NCBI GenBank assembly: GCA_009103225.1
Contig: RHPI01003389.1
Coordinates: 322,719 to 386,718, forward strand
Source: Chlorokybus atmophyticus
Taxonomy: Eukaryota; Streptophyta; Chlorokybophyceae; Chlorokybales; Chlorokybaceae
DNA length: 64,000 nt
Reading direction: 5' to 3'
In this document: in pieces, positions 46,713-58,800 of the stretch
Numbering within the stretch: position 1 is the stretch's first letter
Layout: every line of letters starts with the position of its first letter
Notes under the pieces: model-generated
Database searches by the model: none
What the model was told of the DNA's origin: nothing
The model's input: the letters and a program-made list of their open reading frames with translations, nothing else
Made by a program: the position numbers and the translations under genes

Positions 46713-49700
46713 CTACTTCTTGAAGCGCGCCTGAAATTCCGATAGTCTTGCAGATACGCCAGGCTGGCGCACCGCAACAAACACACCGACACCGACCACA
46801 GCCACGACTGCTGTTGCTCCCAACCAGAAGTAAGACGACTTCACTTGAACCTTCTGTGTCTGAGGCTCCTCCATTGGCTGCTCGGGCTCAACAGTCAATG
46901 GAGGAGCCTGACCAGCAGGAGGCTTGGCTTCGGCTACGTCCATTTCAGCAGTTCTGCAGGGTGCATAGAACAACCAGGCATGTACATGCGTGTTAACATA
47001 TGTGCAACAGCACAGCAATTGGACACAGGAGCAAGGGTGGGAGCGCTCTACGGGAGCTCACCACCACATACCGTGTGGGCTTCTTGAAAACTTGAAGGCG
47101 CAAGATCTTAGAACTAAGCGATCTTGCCAGTGCCACAGCGGCAGTCAAATCAGCATCACATGATATTGACACCTCATCACCTTCATCATCAACATACTGC
47201 ACACAATCAACTGCCTCAGCACCGCAGATAGCAATGAGCCCTCCATCCAAGGACCTGCGGACCATATAACGACATTCTGATGCAAACCTTAAGGTGTCTG
47301 CGAACTTCATCTTCTGACACCTCCAGTCGTTGCGTAACAGCGCCCACCACTTCCTCATAATCATTTGCAGCTGCATCAAAGAAGTGTCAGCAAGTTCAAG
47401 AGCTAGACCGTACCCAGGAGTATGCTCGCTCAACAGCTAACCTGCTTGAAAGCGGTGCACTCGACCAACACTGTCTTCAATCTTGTATGTGAACCTTTCT
47501 GAGGCCATCACATCAGCAGCTGCAGGAACAAGAATAGAGTGCCAAGTAAGTTTGCAAACGTGCCCACTCAAGATTTGGCTGTGGTGAGTTCCATTGCTGT
47601 TGTTCGCACTGCACCTTCTGACGGCGGGGCTGAATGAAGAACCTGCTGGGGCAAGTCTTGAATATGCGGGAGATCGCTATGCAGAGATGACATGGACACC
47701 CTGCACAGACGCAACCGAAAGCATTGGCTGCCGTTTGAGAGGCCTTGCTAGCAGTTTTATATGGTCGCATTGAAGCATGCAGAGCAGGTGCGTTACTTGT
47801 CGTCATCATCAGCCTGCTCGGCTAGTGTTGAGTCCCAGAACTTCTGCAGCAGGATGCCACCATCAGGGGCATCCCTCCCAGAGCCAGCACGCCCTTCCAA
47901 CTGCACACTCAGGTGTAAGCATATCTGGAAATCGCAGGCCGCCGAGCCCTTCCCTCAATGACTTGTTTACACCAGCACTGTCGCAAGAGCGGATACCTGA
48001 GACAGAGCGGCTTGCACCAGCATCAACACATCGACTACAGCAGAAACTTTGCCACCTGCAGCACAAAGCCATGATTGACTGGGCTGCACATGCTTGCACG
48101 TTCTTGGACAGGGGCAGTGCAGGTGCCATGATATGCGACAAAGGCATCACTGAAAACTGTGAACCAAGTGCTTACCTTTGCCAACTACCGGAAGATGCAG
48201 AAAACGCCCATCATGCATGATGTGTAGAGCATCCACAATGGTCGTTTCAGCAGAAGCACACTCAGGGTTCGGTGTCATGACCTGCACAAAGGACACGGAC
48301 ACATGAGGTGAGCTACTGGCGTGCCAATCACACATAACGGTGTAGCATCACATCACAAGCTTAGGGGCAACAGAACAACGAAGCCCAAGTGTTGCGACTG
48401 CAAACAGACATCCATTGCAGCAACGGCAGACCGCACACCTGTGTGACGCAAGTTACATCTGGTGACATCCCTTGAGCGACAACTCTCAGCAAGATATCTT
48501 TTGAACTGCACGATGTACAACAAGATCAATTTCATGCAATTGCCAGTTGAGGCTGCCTTGATACAGTAACGATGCCTGGACAATTTCCAGTGGCTGCTAA
48601 CACCATCTTGGCGAATAGTACCATGGCAATCACAGCACACATACGTGAGAATGCCGCGAATGCCGTGTTCATGCGATGCATCACCCTTCACCACCACAGC
48701 TGAGGACTTCTTCTCTTTCATGATTTTTGCTGCATCTGAAACACTGGCACTGGATGGCACCTCCAAACTGCAGTCAACGGTCAAACCAATCAGCAATGGC
48801 GGAGTAAGTTCTACAGCTTGATATACAAGATCCCCCATGCAACGTCACCTTGCCATGTCTTGAATCGCAACCTTCAGTGTCGGGCGGAATACCAACTCAC
48901 GCATGGTCTCAAGGAAGCTGATGGGTGCTGGTCATGCGCACAAAACAACAAGCCATCAAGGTCAAAAGATGGCCAATGAGAATAACAGTCTTCACTGTTG
49001 CACACATCTGTAAACTCCAGCAATCAGCACCTGGCATATCGTGAGTGTCAGCCCACTCGCGCTCCACTTCACTCACGGCGGCTGCAAGCGCGTCAGACTT
49101 GTCTGCAGCTCGTTCCAGTCGCGCAATGGCGTCATACATGACCTTCGTAATGTCCAGCAGAGCCACGACCTCCCCTTTGTCTACAACTGGTAGATGCCGG
49201 AACTTGCCTGCATGGCCATGGTCATTTGCTTGAACGTATCAAACACTGGTACTGGACAACACCGGGTGGCTGAAGCCAAACTTGCAGTTTAGACACACAT
49301 GCGCTACTATGCGCTGTTTTGCAGTGACGCAAGCTCATTGAGGTCACTTAATAGAGGAGCAGAGCTCAGTCAGCATGACTGAACGCCCCTTCGTTGTACC
49401 TTCCACCATCTTGCGAAGAGCTTCAACTGCACTAGAGTCCTTCATGCAGAAGCTGGGGTTACGCGTCATGACTTGTGCAACAGGGACAGCAGAGGCTGAC
49501 AGACCTTCCGCAACAACCCGAAATGTGACATCCTGTTGCAGACATTGTTGTCAACACACCGGCTGTGAAAGTAAAAATGCAATAGAGTACACTATGTCAC
49601 TGCACTCGTTTTGCAACACGTCACAATGACAGGTTCTTGCAATTCACTGTTAGAACAACGCACTTTGTCCGTGATGATGCCTGTCAGCATGCCCTTGGAG

Positions 49701-50467
49701 TCTGTGAGCAGAGCTGCGTCTGCTCTAGCTGAAGCCAAACGCTTTGCAGCCTCAGCAACAGGGGTCTCCTCGGGTAGCGTGACGCACTTGCTCAATCGCA
49801 AACGCCCAACTGATCGATCAGTTTGCCTGCAACAACGCACATATGGTTGTGTTCTGATGAGCACGTCGCAAACATGAAGCCATTGACCCACGCATGCACC
49901 ATAGGGGCTAATGTCATGACGTAGAGTGTGAAGTGTTGTTAGCACCGACATCATGCACTGACGCTGTTGACAGCAACATTGATAGTTTCACCAGCACGGT
50001 CAATTTGCAACGCAAATTGCGTTGCAAATTGACATGTCCCTATCAAGATCCATGCAATCGCTTGTCCTGCAACGCGCAACTCCACAACTTCCCCTTCATG
50101 CACCGTTGTTGCCGGACTCTCCACCTGGACGGAGTTATATCAACTGCCGATTATCACTGTGCATATATACACGGACACCCGCCTGGCAACTGCATGCCAG
50201 AAGGAAACACTGTAGGCCGTGGCGAGCAAACGACGATGAGCAGATAACGTGCGACCACCACACAGCCCTTAGTCAGTTTGCAAAGCAGGATGCGTACCTA
50301 GCCTGCTTGCTGTTAGAACCGCTGCTGTCAGGCCGTCTCATGGACGACCTGCGCTGCGGAGGATTGGCTGCGCCGTTATTGTTGCTGGCCCGCTGCATGG
50401 CGCCCGCCGACGTGGGGCTGCGCTTTGGCAACTGCGGCAGACCCTCAGGCGCGTAGTCCTCGCTCAT
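46713..50467 (-). CDS. CBSCBSPB-type protein (four CBS domains, PB1, C-terminal membrane anchor)
   Basis: Plant/algal family with two CBS pairs (adenosyl-ligand sensing), a PB1 protein-interaction domain and a tail anchor; the precise role is not settled. From the start at 50467: MSEDYAPEGLPQLPKRS, Ser-rich leader; CBS1 with VGRLRLSKCVTLPEETPV and GMLTGIITDKV (about 49830-49670); VAQVMTRNPSFCMKDSSAV (about 49490-49430); VALLDITKVMYDAIARLERA (about 49185-49110); SSASVSDAAKIMKEKKSSAVVV (about 48750-48690); VMTPNPECASAETTIVDALH (about 48280-48220); LLQKFWDS linker (about 47850); PB1 from FTYKIEDSVGRVHRFQ (about 47495) to YVDDEGDEVSISCDADL (about 47195-47145); and last exon with a TM helix, YFWLGATAVVAVVGVGVFVAV, before ARFKK at 46713. 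About 12 exons. It shares a divergent promoter with the next gene. No breaks are seen. Confidence 0.9.
49999..50033. repeat. 16-bp-arm hairpin in an intron
   Basis: GTCAATTTGCAACGCA at 49999-50014 and its exact reverse complement at 50018-50033, 3-base loop. It is within the first intron of the CBSCBSPB gene. Confidence 0.9.
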
Positions 50468-50767
50468 GACAGACCAGCTCACCCCTAGCAATCCACACCT
50501 CCCCTCCTCCAACCTGCCTCCACCGCCTCCGCCGCCCACCTCAACCACGTTCCCAGCGACAAGCTCTCGCAGCTGCTGGCAAGATTGTGATGCTGCCGTG
50601 CCCCAAAGCAAGCTTCTGCACGTTTGCGCCCACTGCATCAGGTAACGTGAAGGTTACTGGTAATGAGAGTGCCATATAGGGTTCAACGCCTTGAGCTAAC
50701 GTTACGTTGAGGATTTTGAACTGGGTTGCATTTTCCCGCCAAGTTGGGGGCTAGGGTTTGTTGGGGC
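50468..50767. promoter_or_regulatory. Divergent promoter region, about 300 bp
   Basis: Separates the start codons of the minus-strand CBSCBSPB gene and the plus-strand solute-binding protein. It is GC-rich on the left and holds the paired words TAACGTGAAGGTTA and TAACGTTACGTT (about 50643-50710). No TATA box is evident. Both 5' UTRs must lie within it unless there are UTR introns. Confidence 0.5.
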
Positions 50768-53210
50768 ATGGCGTCGGCGTCGGCGGTGGTGGTGGACGTG
50801 GTGGTGGCAGGGTCGGGAGTGGGGTTTGGGGGCAATGCTGCTGTCATATCTGGGTCACGGCCTGGCCAGGCCGCTGCCGTCCCTGCCAAAAGGCCAGCTC
50901 CAAGGAGGAGCAGGGTTCGCTCGGTGGTTTGCCTGGCAGAGGAATGTGACAGCGCTGGCCACAGCGCGAGCCAGCTTGGCAATGCGGGCGCGACACCAAC
51001 TAGGAGAGGTGCGATCCTGGCTTCCGCTGCTGGTGGGATAGCCCTCGCCGCCGCAGCAGCCGGCGCAGCCCAAGCAGGACCTGCAGCCGTGCAAGCTGAG
51101 CCTTCTTCCTCTGTCCCTGCAGCGTACAGCTTTAAGGTGTCCGTCTGCAGCTAAATCATGAGTCCTTAGCCCTCAGCATGTCACGTGACCATGTCCGACT
51201 AAACTGTGTTAGGTGCCACTGCGCATTGTGGCTTTGCGTGGTTCCCTGCCTCCAACATGGCAATCGGATTTCAAGGCCACTCAGGTGAGCGTGCATGTTA
51301 TTGACCCCATTCGAATACTGCAGCTGCTAGTGTGACTTCGTACGCTGTTGCCAAACCAAGTAGCGCATGCATGCATGCATGCATGCATGGGACGTTCAGT
51401 GCCTATTCTCAGAGCCGTCATTCAGGGTCCGGGTGCGGATGTCACCGTGGCTGCACGAGAACAGCTCAGTGACATCTTCAATGAGGTAGGTGTGTAAGCG
51501 AGCTAAGCGCACACCAATACAACCAGTCTGCAATCGCATTCATGGTGCCCTGTTGTGCTGTCCCCAATGTGAGCGCTGTGTAGCTTACACAAGCAAAAGA
51601 AAAGAAACAAAAAGGGAAAGGGAAAAAGTCTGCCGCAGCAGCGGATGCGGTTACTCTGGGCGATGCATGGCTGCCCTCTGCAATACAGCGCGGAGTGATC
51701 GCCCCCATTGCGAATGCGCAACAGTCATATTGGTGGAGGAGGTTACCTCCCAAGCTGCAGCAGCTGATGCGGCGCAACAATTCAGGCACGTATCTTGGGC
51801 TGTTTATTTGCTATGGCTGGGACTAGTGTTACAATGCTTGCACAAACATGCAATGGGGCACCTTGAAACTCGACTCGCATGTGTAACGGCATCACATGTC
51901 ACTTCCTCTTGATGATGTCCTGGCATGCAGGACAGCTGGACCCACATGGACAAATCTGGGGTTGTCCATACCGATGTGGTTGCACGTTGATTGCATATGA
52001 TTCCAGCAAGGTGAATAAGGGATAACTAATCACAGATAGTCACTGCAGTTTGGGCATCTTGGCGGCAAACGCTAATGACGATGTCTTTTTCAGGTGGATC
52101 AGATGGGGGGAGATATCACTGACTGGTCCGATCTTTGGAGACCGCAACTGGCAGGGCGTGTTGCCATGTATCATTCCCCTCGTGAGGTGCAAGTTGTGAC
52201 ACTTATTAGCTTGCAATGCAGGGCGCAATTACACTGTGCGCAATTGTTGGTCGCATACAGATCAGTGTTGCTCAACAGAGTAATGTGCAGGTCATGGGCA
52301 TAGTGCTCAAGTCGCTAGGTGGATACTACAACGCAACTGACTTAGACCGCGCGGTCGGAGGTGGCATGCGTGTTGTTGCCAGCCGTTATCACGCCCTCAA
52401 TAAGCAGGTTTGCCGCAACTTGCATTGCGCAGTGTTGTGGTCCTCAAGGTAACCTGTGCTATTTGCAGCAATGATCAACGAGCCATGAATTGCAGGTACG
52501 GGCTTACGACAGCCAGTACAGCCTGAAAGCCCTGGCAGCTGGTGATGTTTGGGTTGCTGTTGGCTGGTGCGCAAGCTTGGCAGTTTGGGATTCATGGTTG
52601 TAGCTTATTGTTGGAGTGCGTTTAGAAACACTGCTCGTTCCTTTTGTGGTTGCAGGAGCAATGACGTGCTTCCATTTGCGCAGCGTACACCACAGATGCG
52701 TGTGGTGGCACCAATGTCTGGCACAAGCCTGTTTGCTGATGTCTGGGTAAGCCGTGTTTGGTAACTGTCAACAGTTGTTGCAAGCAGCTGTAGTCGCAGT
52801 GCGTTCAACAGCACAAGGCTGTACTGACTCCGCGTGGCAGGCTGTGCCAACAAACATGCCACCAGATATTCGAGGCAAAGATAATCCTGTGCCGTCACCG
52901 CTCCTGGACCAGTGGTTCACCTTCTCACTACAACCTGCGCGATCGCAGGTATAGAATGCTTTCATGCATGCCTCTGTTGCTGCAACTGACTCAAGCTGAT
53001 TTTATGGCCAATGTACAGGCTTTGCTTACATCCAAGGCTGGCTTTTCTGCAGCCACCAGCGAAGCGCAAGGTGTTGAGTTTCGTTATGGACGAAATAAGG
53101 TTGTTCCAGTATCTGCTGAGGTTTTGAGAAGGTCGGAGTTCCTGCAACCGTTGCCAGAAAGAACTAAGGAGCAGTACAAAAAGGTAGCAGCCCTTGCCAA
53201 GGAGATATGA
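50768..53210 (+). CDS. PotD-like solute-binding protein, probable thylakoid-lumen targeting
   Basis: Resembles the plant proteins annotated as spermidine/putrescine-binding periplasmic-like and bacterial family-1 solute-binding proteins. About 10 exons. It starts MASASAVVV at 50768. The N-terminus has an Ala/Arg-rich plastid transit peptide, then a twin-arginine-type lumen signal, TRRGAILASAAGG with an Ala-rich core ending AAQA (about 50998-51080). Mature blocks: VPLRIVALRGSLPPTWQSDF (about 51213-51270), MGGDITDWSDLWRPQLAGRV (about 52103-52160), VLKSLGGYYNATD, YSLKALAAGDVWVAVGWS (about 52517-52570), VVAPMSGTSLFADVW and NPVPSPLLDQWFTFSLQPAR (about 52884-52940). The end is KVAALAKEI. No permease or ATPase is next to it. 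The ligand is unknown; polyamine is only the family label. No breaks are seen. Confidence 0.8.
51364..51390. repeat. (GCAT)n microsatellite
   Basis: Seven tandem GCAT-type units in an intron of the PotD-like gene. Confidence 0.85.
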
Positions 53211-53949
53211 CGCCTGCCAGCTGCACATGGCAGGCTTGTCATACTTGGTTGCGACAGCACTGATTAGATAGGTGGAAGCTTGGCAATACTGACAATGCCT
53301 TTGACTGGGAAGAAAGTGTCCCGTTTGAATCTGATTGTGGATGGAGTGAGGTACAATCAGCAGAGGCTTGGAGCTTGGAGTTGCACGAGGTCATCAGTCA
53401 ACAGGGGTGGATGTGCTGTTGACATCAGCTTGGTGCAGTCTGTAAGACTTGACATAAAGGTCAGTCTTTCAGTCTAAGCTCTATGCATCTGCCTTGGGTT
53501 ATAGTCAGTCCGTACTTAGCTGCTTGTATATCACACAGTACCCCAACGTTAGCATCTAGCGACACAACATGCATAAGGTATGGGTGGTAGGGCAAAGAAG
53601 CTATGCATGGCATGGTTTTGTACAATGTATGCGCATGCTGTCTTAAGGTGTTGAGGGATCGTAGGACAATCACAATTAGAACACAACATCACAATTAGAA
53701 CATTCCCGAGCTTTACCTGATTAACAAGGTATTCAAGCATGGACGTCACCTTAGTAGTCCCAGTTTTCTCGAACATTGTAATCATCATGTTACACATATC
53801 ATCACCGCCTACACTTCAACCACACAGACCTTGTTGCTGATGTCAACAACGTCTGACGCGAGTCTTAAAACTTGAACAACTTTAACTTTCACAGGAGTTG
53901 CTAAAAGCAAACTCCCCAAGTGGAAAGGGGGCCATGCAAAGAGCACGCT
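53211..53949. other. Intergenic region
   Basis: About 740 bp after the PotD-like stop. Presumably 3' UTR and spacer; no gene or repeat recognised. Confidence 0.4.
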
Positions 53950-54240
53950 TCACAAACCCGTGCATAACCACAACCAGCACTGCAATAAAATAGACGGGGC
54001 GCCAAGTAGAGCTTCTACGTAGCTAGACTGGTGAACACTTTGACCCTGGCAGCAGCAACGCGTAGGGCAAAGGCAGGCCGATGGCAAGGGACGAGGTACC
54101 ACATGCAGAGCGCAGGAGAGGAGAGGAGGGGAAGGAGTCAGCCGGAGTCCAAGCACGACGACGACGACGTATGGATGACAACTGCTTGGGCCCCGCGCCC
54201 AGCAGCGCCGCCGCCAAATGATCTAGCGCCCTCTGGTGTA
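53950..54240 (-). repeat. Dispersed repeat R1, divergent copy c
   Basis: Shares order and words with copies a and b (ACCACATGCAGAGC, ACGACGACG, GACAACTGCTTGG, GCGCCGCC), but with many changes. It lies directly 3' (minus strand) of a Penelope-like RT remnant, as copy a does. Confidence 0.6.
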
Positions 54241-54481
54241 ACAACGCAAACTGCTGTTTGGCCTGCGGCTGCAGCTTAGGACCCCAGTCAAGGTTAGGTT
54301 GCGCGCAGGCCATTGCACAGTCAGCCCAACGTAACATGCAGTGTCTCGGATGGCAGTTAACCGAGTAACGAAAATGACACATGACAACAACCAGCAGCAC
54401 CAGCAGCCACATCAACAGCAATTGCAACATTAACAGCAATTGCAACATCAACAGCAAGAGCCACAGCGATTAGACCCTGAC

Positions 54482-55000
54482 TTACATGCGGGAAGTTGCC
54501 TGCTCCCCACACTCACTCACCTTCACCTGACCTGCACTCACCTGTTTATTAAAGTAAGATGCTGCTTGCTGTCTGTTGCACACCAGCTGGAAGAAATACT
54601 TGTATGAGACATCAAATACCATGCCCCGCTGTGCATGCATCCACCTGCGCGGCTTGACAAAGAGTGCCTTCTTTGCAGATCCCTCTCTCTGCATGGTTGT
54701 TGGTAGGTTTGTCATTTCCAGCAAAAAGTGAGAGCAGTACGTACGCAACAAACCTCTCTCACATTGTGAAATGACAACACCAAGGTTGGCTTGTTTAAAA
54801 TGTTAGTACCCAGATGTGGTGCACGCCTTTGTGGGATGTTGGCAAACACACTGTCACATGTAGACGTTCCAATGAGGCGGATGTAACCCCATTGATTGTG
54901 ATAAATCTTAGCTTCCAGGAAAATAAAACTGCTTTTGGACATTGCCGATAGTTGCCTATGGATAGACTGTTATTCCCACTATACAGCAGGCGCAACTGGT
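54482..55000 (-). pseudogene. Penelope-like reverse transcriptase remnant, copy 2 (C-terminal part)
   Basis: Frames at 54942-54712 (FIFLEAKIYHNQWGYIRL, FANIPQRRAPHLGTNILNK) and 54751-54482 (YCSHFLLEMTNLPTTMQREG, LVCNRQQA) match the C-terminal blocks of the 14480-15915 copy (FAGIPRRKAPHPATN, TAMQREGYAKSAL, LVCSRWRA). The catalytic RT motifs upstream are not recognisable, so this copy is more decayed or truncated. R1 copy c lies on its 3' side. Confidence 0.6.
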
Positions 55001-55548
55001 AACTCCGATGTGTTGCATTACAATCCGACCAAACCCTCCATCTATGTGGTTGGCTAACATCGACAATGACAACTCAATTGCTCTGGGAATTGACTATGCA
55101 GTCGGCTCTCTACAAAGAGTACAAGATCCCGGCTACAAAATCAGAATGGCATTACTTACAGAGCTGTAGTGATGCAATTGCTATGTGCCATGGATGGTAG
55201 CAGACGCAGCTAGCAAACAGCTAGCAGTAGTGTGGGCATTTTGATGCTGTGCTCAGGACCAAACATAACCCTGACCCAACCGGCTATTGCATTGGTAACC
55301 TGCTTATGGTACATAGGACTCCATGCATGGCAGCAGAGCTCACATGTCAAGCGCAGTAACGTGCAAGCTGAGGGGCTTTCAACACCCTTGCTGACTACAC
55401 TACAAACCAAGATCAATGCCCTGGCCTGCAACTGGCCAAGGTCACAAGTAAATGTGCTGTTGCAAAAGGGCCTCATGCAACAATCAAAGCGTTCTTACTT
55501 GTTACAGCGCGAGCAATACAATTACTACTGTGGATTGGTGTACGACTA
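55001..55548. other. Spacer
   Basis: About 550 bp. It may contain eroded upstream parts of the RT remnant and the 3' UTR of the BASS gene; nothing definite is seen. Confidence 0.3.
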
Positions 55549-56957
55549 TCAATGAGCGGGCTCCAGCATGGGCCAGTCGCACGTTGGACCCATGGCCGCG
55601 GGTCGTTGCTGCTGCTGGGCTTTACCCCAAATGGAGCCCAAGCTCAGACCCATCATGGACATGACAACCTGTGAGGCGACCATGAGTTGAGGGGATCAAC
55701 ACTCTAGCTGGCAAGGACAGGAAGGACATGTGCACAGCCCGTATCATGCATACTGTGAAATCCAGGACCACTGCACACCAAGCACATACCACAGATATGG
55801 AGGGCGCAATGCTGGCGGCAGGGCCGAAGAATTTGCCAGCAAGCAATACAGCGAGGGAGCTGCTCTGCATTCCCGTGCAGAGCGCCAGCGTGCGGCTTGT
55901 GCGATCATCGAGTTTGAAAAAGGGCAACTTGGCAAACCACATGCCAATGACAAAGGCAGCAGCATGGAATGCGACCACTGGTGCCACAACCCATCTGCCC
56001 GCTGGTGACAAGAGGTGCGACACATTGGTTGCCAGAGGGCTACCAATGCAAAGGGAGGTGCAGCTCATGGCAACCAGCGGCATGACAGGGCGAATGCGCT
56101 TCACAACGCCCTTGCAGTACTTATTGAGAAAAAGGCCGGTGCAAATGGGCACCACCACAACCTGCAGGATCGATTTACTCATCGCGACCATGTCCACTGG
56201 CACAACGCTGCCCAGCAGAAACCTCGTAAGCAGCGGGGTCATAGCTACAGATGAAATGGTCGTGAGCGCTGTCAAGAGGACCGCCAGTGCCACATCGCCA
56301 GACATAAGATGCGTGGCGTAGCTCGAAAGCTGCGCATCAACAGTAGTTGTTGAAGAACTGCAATAGTATCACCACTAGCCCGTTCAAACAGGACCACAGG
56401 ATGCGCAACTACTTGGCACCATACCTGGGCTCCCGAGACACATGCTGTAACCAACAGACCAGCAGCAAACTCCATGGGAAGGTTGAATAGCTTGATTGCC
56501 AGCAGACCAAGAAGGGGCTTGATGGCGTACTGTGCCAAAACCCTGCTCACAGGACAAGCTGGTCATGATGTTGTCATGGGTGATTCTCGCTGACAAGGCA
56601 TCCAAAGATGAACACTCACCCAACAGCTACGGGCATGGGCTTGCTCATGACCAACACAAAGTCTTGGATACTTAGCTGGATGCCAATGCTGAGCATGATG
56701 CCACCAAGAGCGGGAGCGTAATATTCAGACGTGAACCAGGTGAATGTAGAGGGAACCATCACTGCAGAACAGGCGGTCGCAAGGATGGCAAATGGGAACA
56801 TTGCGCCAACAAGTTTGCCTATGTCCAGTGCGGGTGGCGGCTCAGGAACTGTCACAACCTCAGAGGGCCAGACTGGAACCGCCATCTGCATTTGTAGCTG
56901 CACCACCACAGGCCCATTCAACATGCTCATATGGGAACATACGCAGATAATGTACAT
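55549..56957 (-). CDS. BASS-family (bile acid:sodium symporter-like) transporter, N-terminus unresolved
   Basis: Polytopic membrane protein of the family whose plant members sit in the chloroplast envelope and move organic anions such as pyruvate with sodium. The substrate here is unknown. Exons on the minus strand, approximate: 56950-56616 (GKLVGAMFPFAILATACSAV ... FTWFTSEYYAPALGGIMLSIGIQLSIQDF ... PMPVAVG), 56550-56425 (QYAIKPLLGLLAIKLFNLP ... LLVTACVSGAQ), 56325-55750 (MSGDVALAVLLTALTTISSVAMTPLLTRFLLG, VVVPICTGLFLNKY, RTLALCTGMQSSSLAVLLA), and the last exon ending LGSIWGKAQQQQ and a stop at 55549-55551. The conserved family words PALG and VSGAQ are present. The first exon, expected to hold a plastid transit peptide, lies upstream (about 57.0-57.5 kb) and was not assigned. 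No breaks are seen. Confidence 0.85.
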
Positions 56958-58800
56958 CTACAATGCCGTGCATAAATATCCTAACGCCATACCTCTTGCT
57001 GTCGTTGTGCGCGTGCAAGTTGTATATCGTGGAGATCTTTGTCAAACAGTCCGCTCTGCCGGTAAAGTCTCTCGTAACGGTCTCTTAAAGAACGCTGCCC
57101 ATCATGGTAGCCTGCACACAAGTGCGTTGACCACAGCGATCGCATAGAACAGAATTGTGACAACCAAAGCAGAAAGACAAAATTGAAAACGCCATCATCA
57201 TAGCAGCCATGACACACATACCTGTAAATGCATTTGCCTGTTTATGTTATGCATTGCGCTGCAACCAGCATGTCAGCTGTGCTATTTGCTCTCTCGTGGT
57301 ATAGCTTACCACTAGTATGCAGCCAGTCACTGGTGCGGCCGCCGCTAACGGAAGCCACTGTGCATTGCCTTCGGGTTGGCAAAACTCTTGTGCGAGCAGC
57401 GAAGCGCAATGTGTGCTGGAAAGACCTAACATGTGCAGTGATTGCCTGCTGCTGCTGTGCGCTGCAGCAAGGCCGCTCTGGCTCGCATGGTGTGCAAATA
57501 ACTGAAGACGATGACGCCACCACTGACGACATCAGGGTCCACCTGCTGCTATTGGGAGGAGCCAAACACGCATAACCACACGTCAATTGCTAGCCAGCAC
57601 AGCCCAGACAGGCCAAGCGCACATTGACAGCAGTGGGCGGAACGTTGTGACTCATACAACGCTACACACTGGTATAGCTGTCCAATACACCCAAAACGCG
57701 CAAAACGTATGAAGACAGTCAAACCGACACTTCTAACTGGACAGAGCGAACAACTTTATGGCCCTGCATGCAAATCACATAACACATACAAAGCGCAGCG
57801 GCAGCTCCAGATCACGCTGAGTGCAAATGATTATTGGTATGCAACGGGCTGTAGTTACAACTATCTGACACATACCGCAATAAGAAAAGACGAATGTAAC
57901 TCAAAGAGAGTAACCTTAGGTAAGGTGAGACTCAAGCAAGCCGCGTGGCCAACCACTGTACAGTGTGTCAGTCGGCTAAGCAGAACAACACACAAGAACA
58001 CCTCTCGACCACTTCCTACAGCCGCCCCGAGCCTGACCTACTACTTACAATGCAAGGAGATGTCACAGACTTATGTGAATCGTGGACCACGACGACCGCA
58101 ACGTCCCCGCCGCCGCCACCGCCACTTCTGCCGCCGCCGTTAAACGCCAAGCTGAGTCAAAAGGCTTACCCCTAGCGACAACAGCCAGTGGCGCAAACCC
58201 TCAAAGTGCGCCTGCACAGGTGGCCTGTCCCATCACCGTGCGATCCTAAGTCTGCGTCAGGACCAACGGTGTCGATGGCGTCATTGACAGGCAGCAGAGG
58301 CGAGTTTTTTCTGTCTGCAGTTGTTTGCCGCCAAATGCTGCCAACGGACCTAGGCTGTGGCTCACTTACTGACCAATGGGTGTTGAGGCTTTGCAGATGT
58401 CTCAATTTCAAATCATGACTGCCCGCTCAGGCCACGGTGGCATGCTTCTGCTACGTGGCTCGATCACGCATCAATTGCAAATTTCAACCTTCAATCGCGG
58501 TTGAGTCGTGATTGCTGAAGCGGGATCCATTAACCAAGGTCAGTGTGGCTGGTTGAGTGCATGACCGTTTAGCTGACGGCGATCTCGCGGCAGTGGCGGC
58601 GTGGGCGTGGGGCTTGTGGGCGGCGGCGTTGGCGGCGGCGTGGGTGTTGTGGCGGTTGGAGCGGAAGCTGGGTCGGGTTGTAGTAATTGTCTGCTTCATG
58701 TTACGCTGCATTGCCGGTCGGGAGCTGTGCAGTGTTGCGTTGGGAAGGGACCTCAGCTGAGGCGGGGTGGGTGAAACCCTAAGTTGCTGTCGTGTGCAAA
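56958..58800. other. Spacer between divergent BASS and SKP1-like genes
   Basis: About 1.8 kb that should include the unassigned first exon(s) of the BASS gene and both promoters. 58090-58145 and 58570-58680 are GC-rich with CCG/GGC runs. The latter probably is the SKP1-like promoter or 5' UTR. No other gene is recognised. Confidence 0.4.

Noticed and set aside
57242-57586. First exon of the BASS gene
   Set aside because: A minus-strand frame with transit-peptide-like composition exists, but splice sites and family similarity do not decide between several frames.
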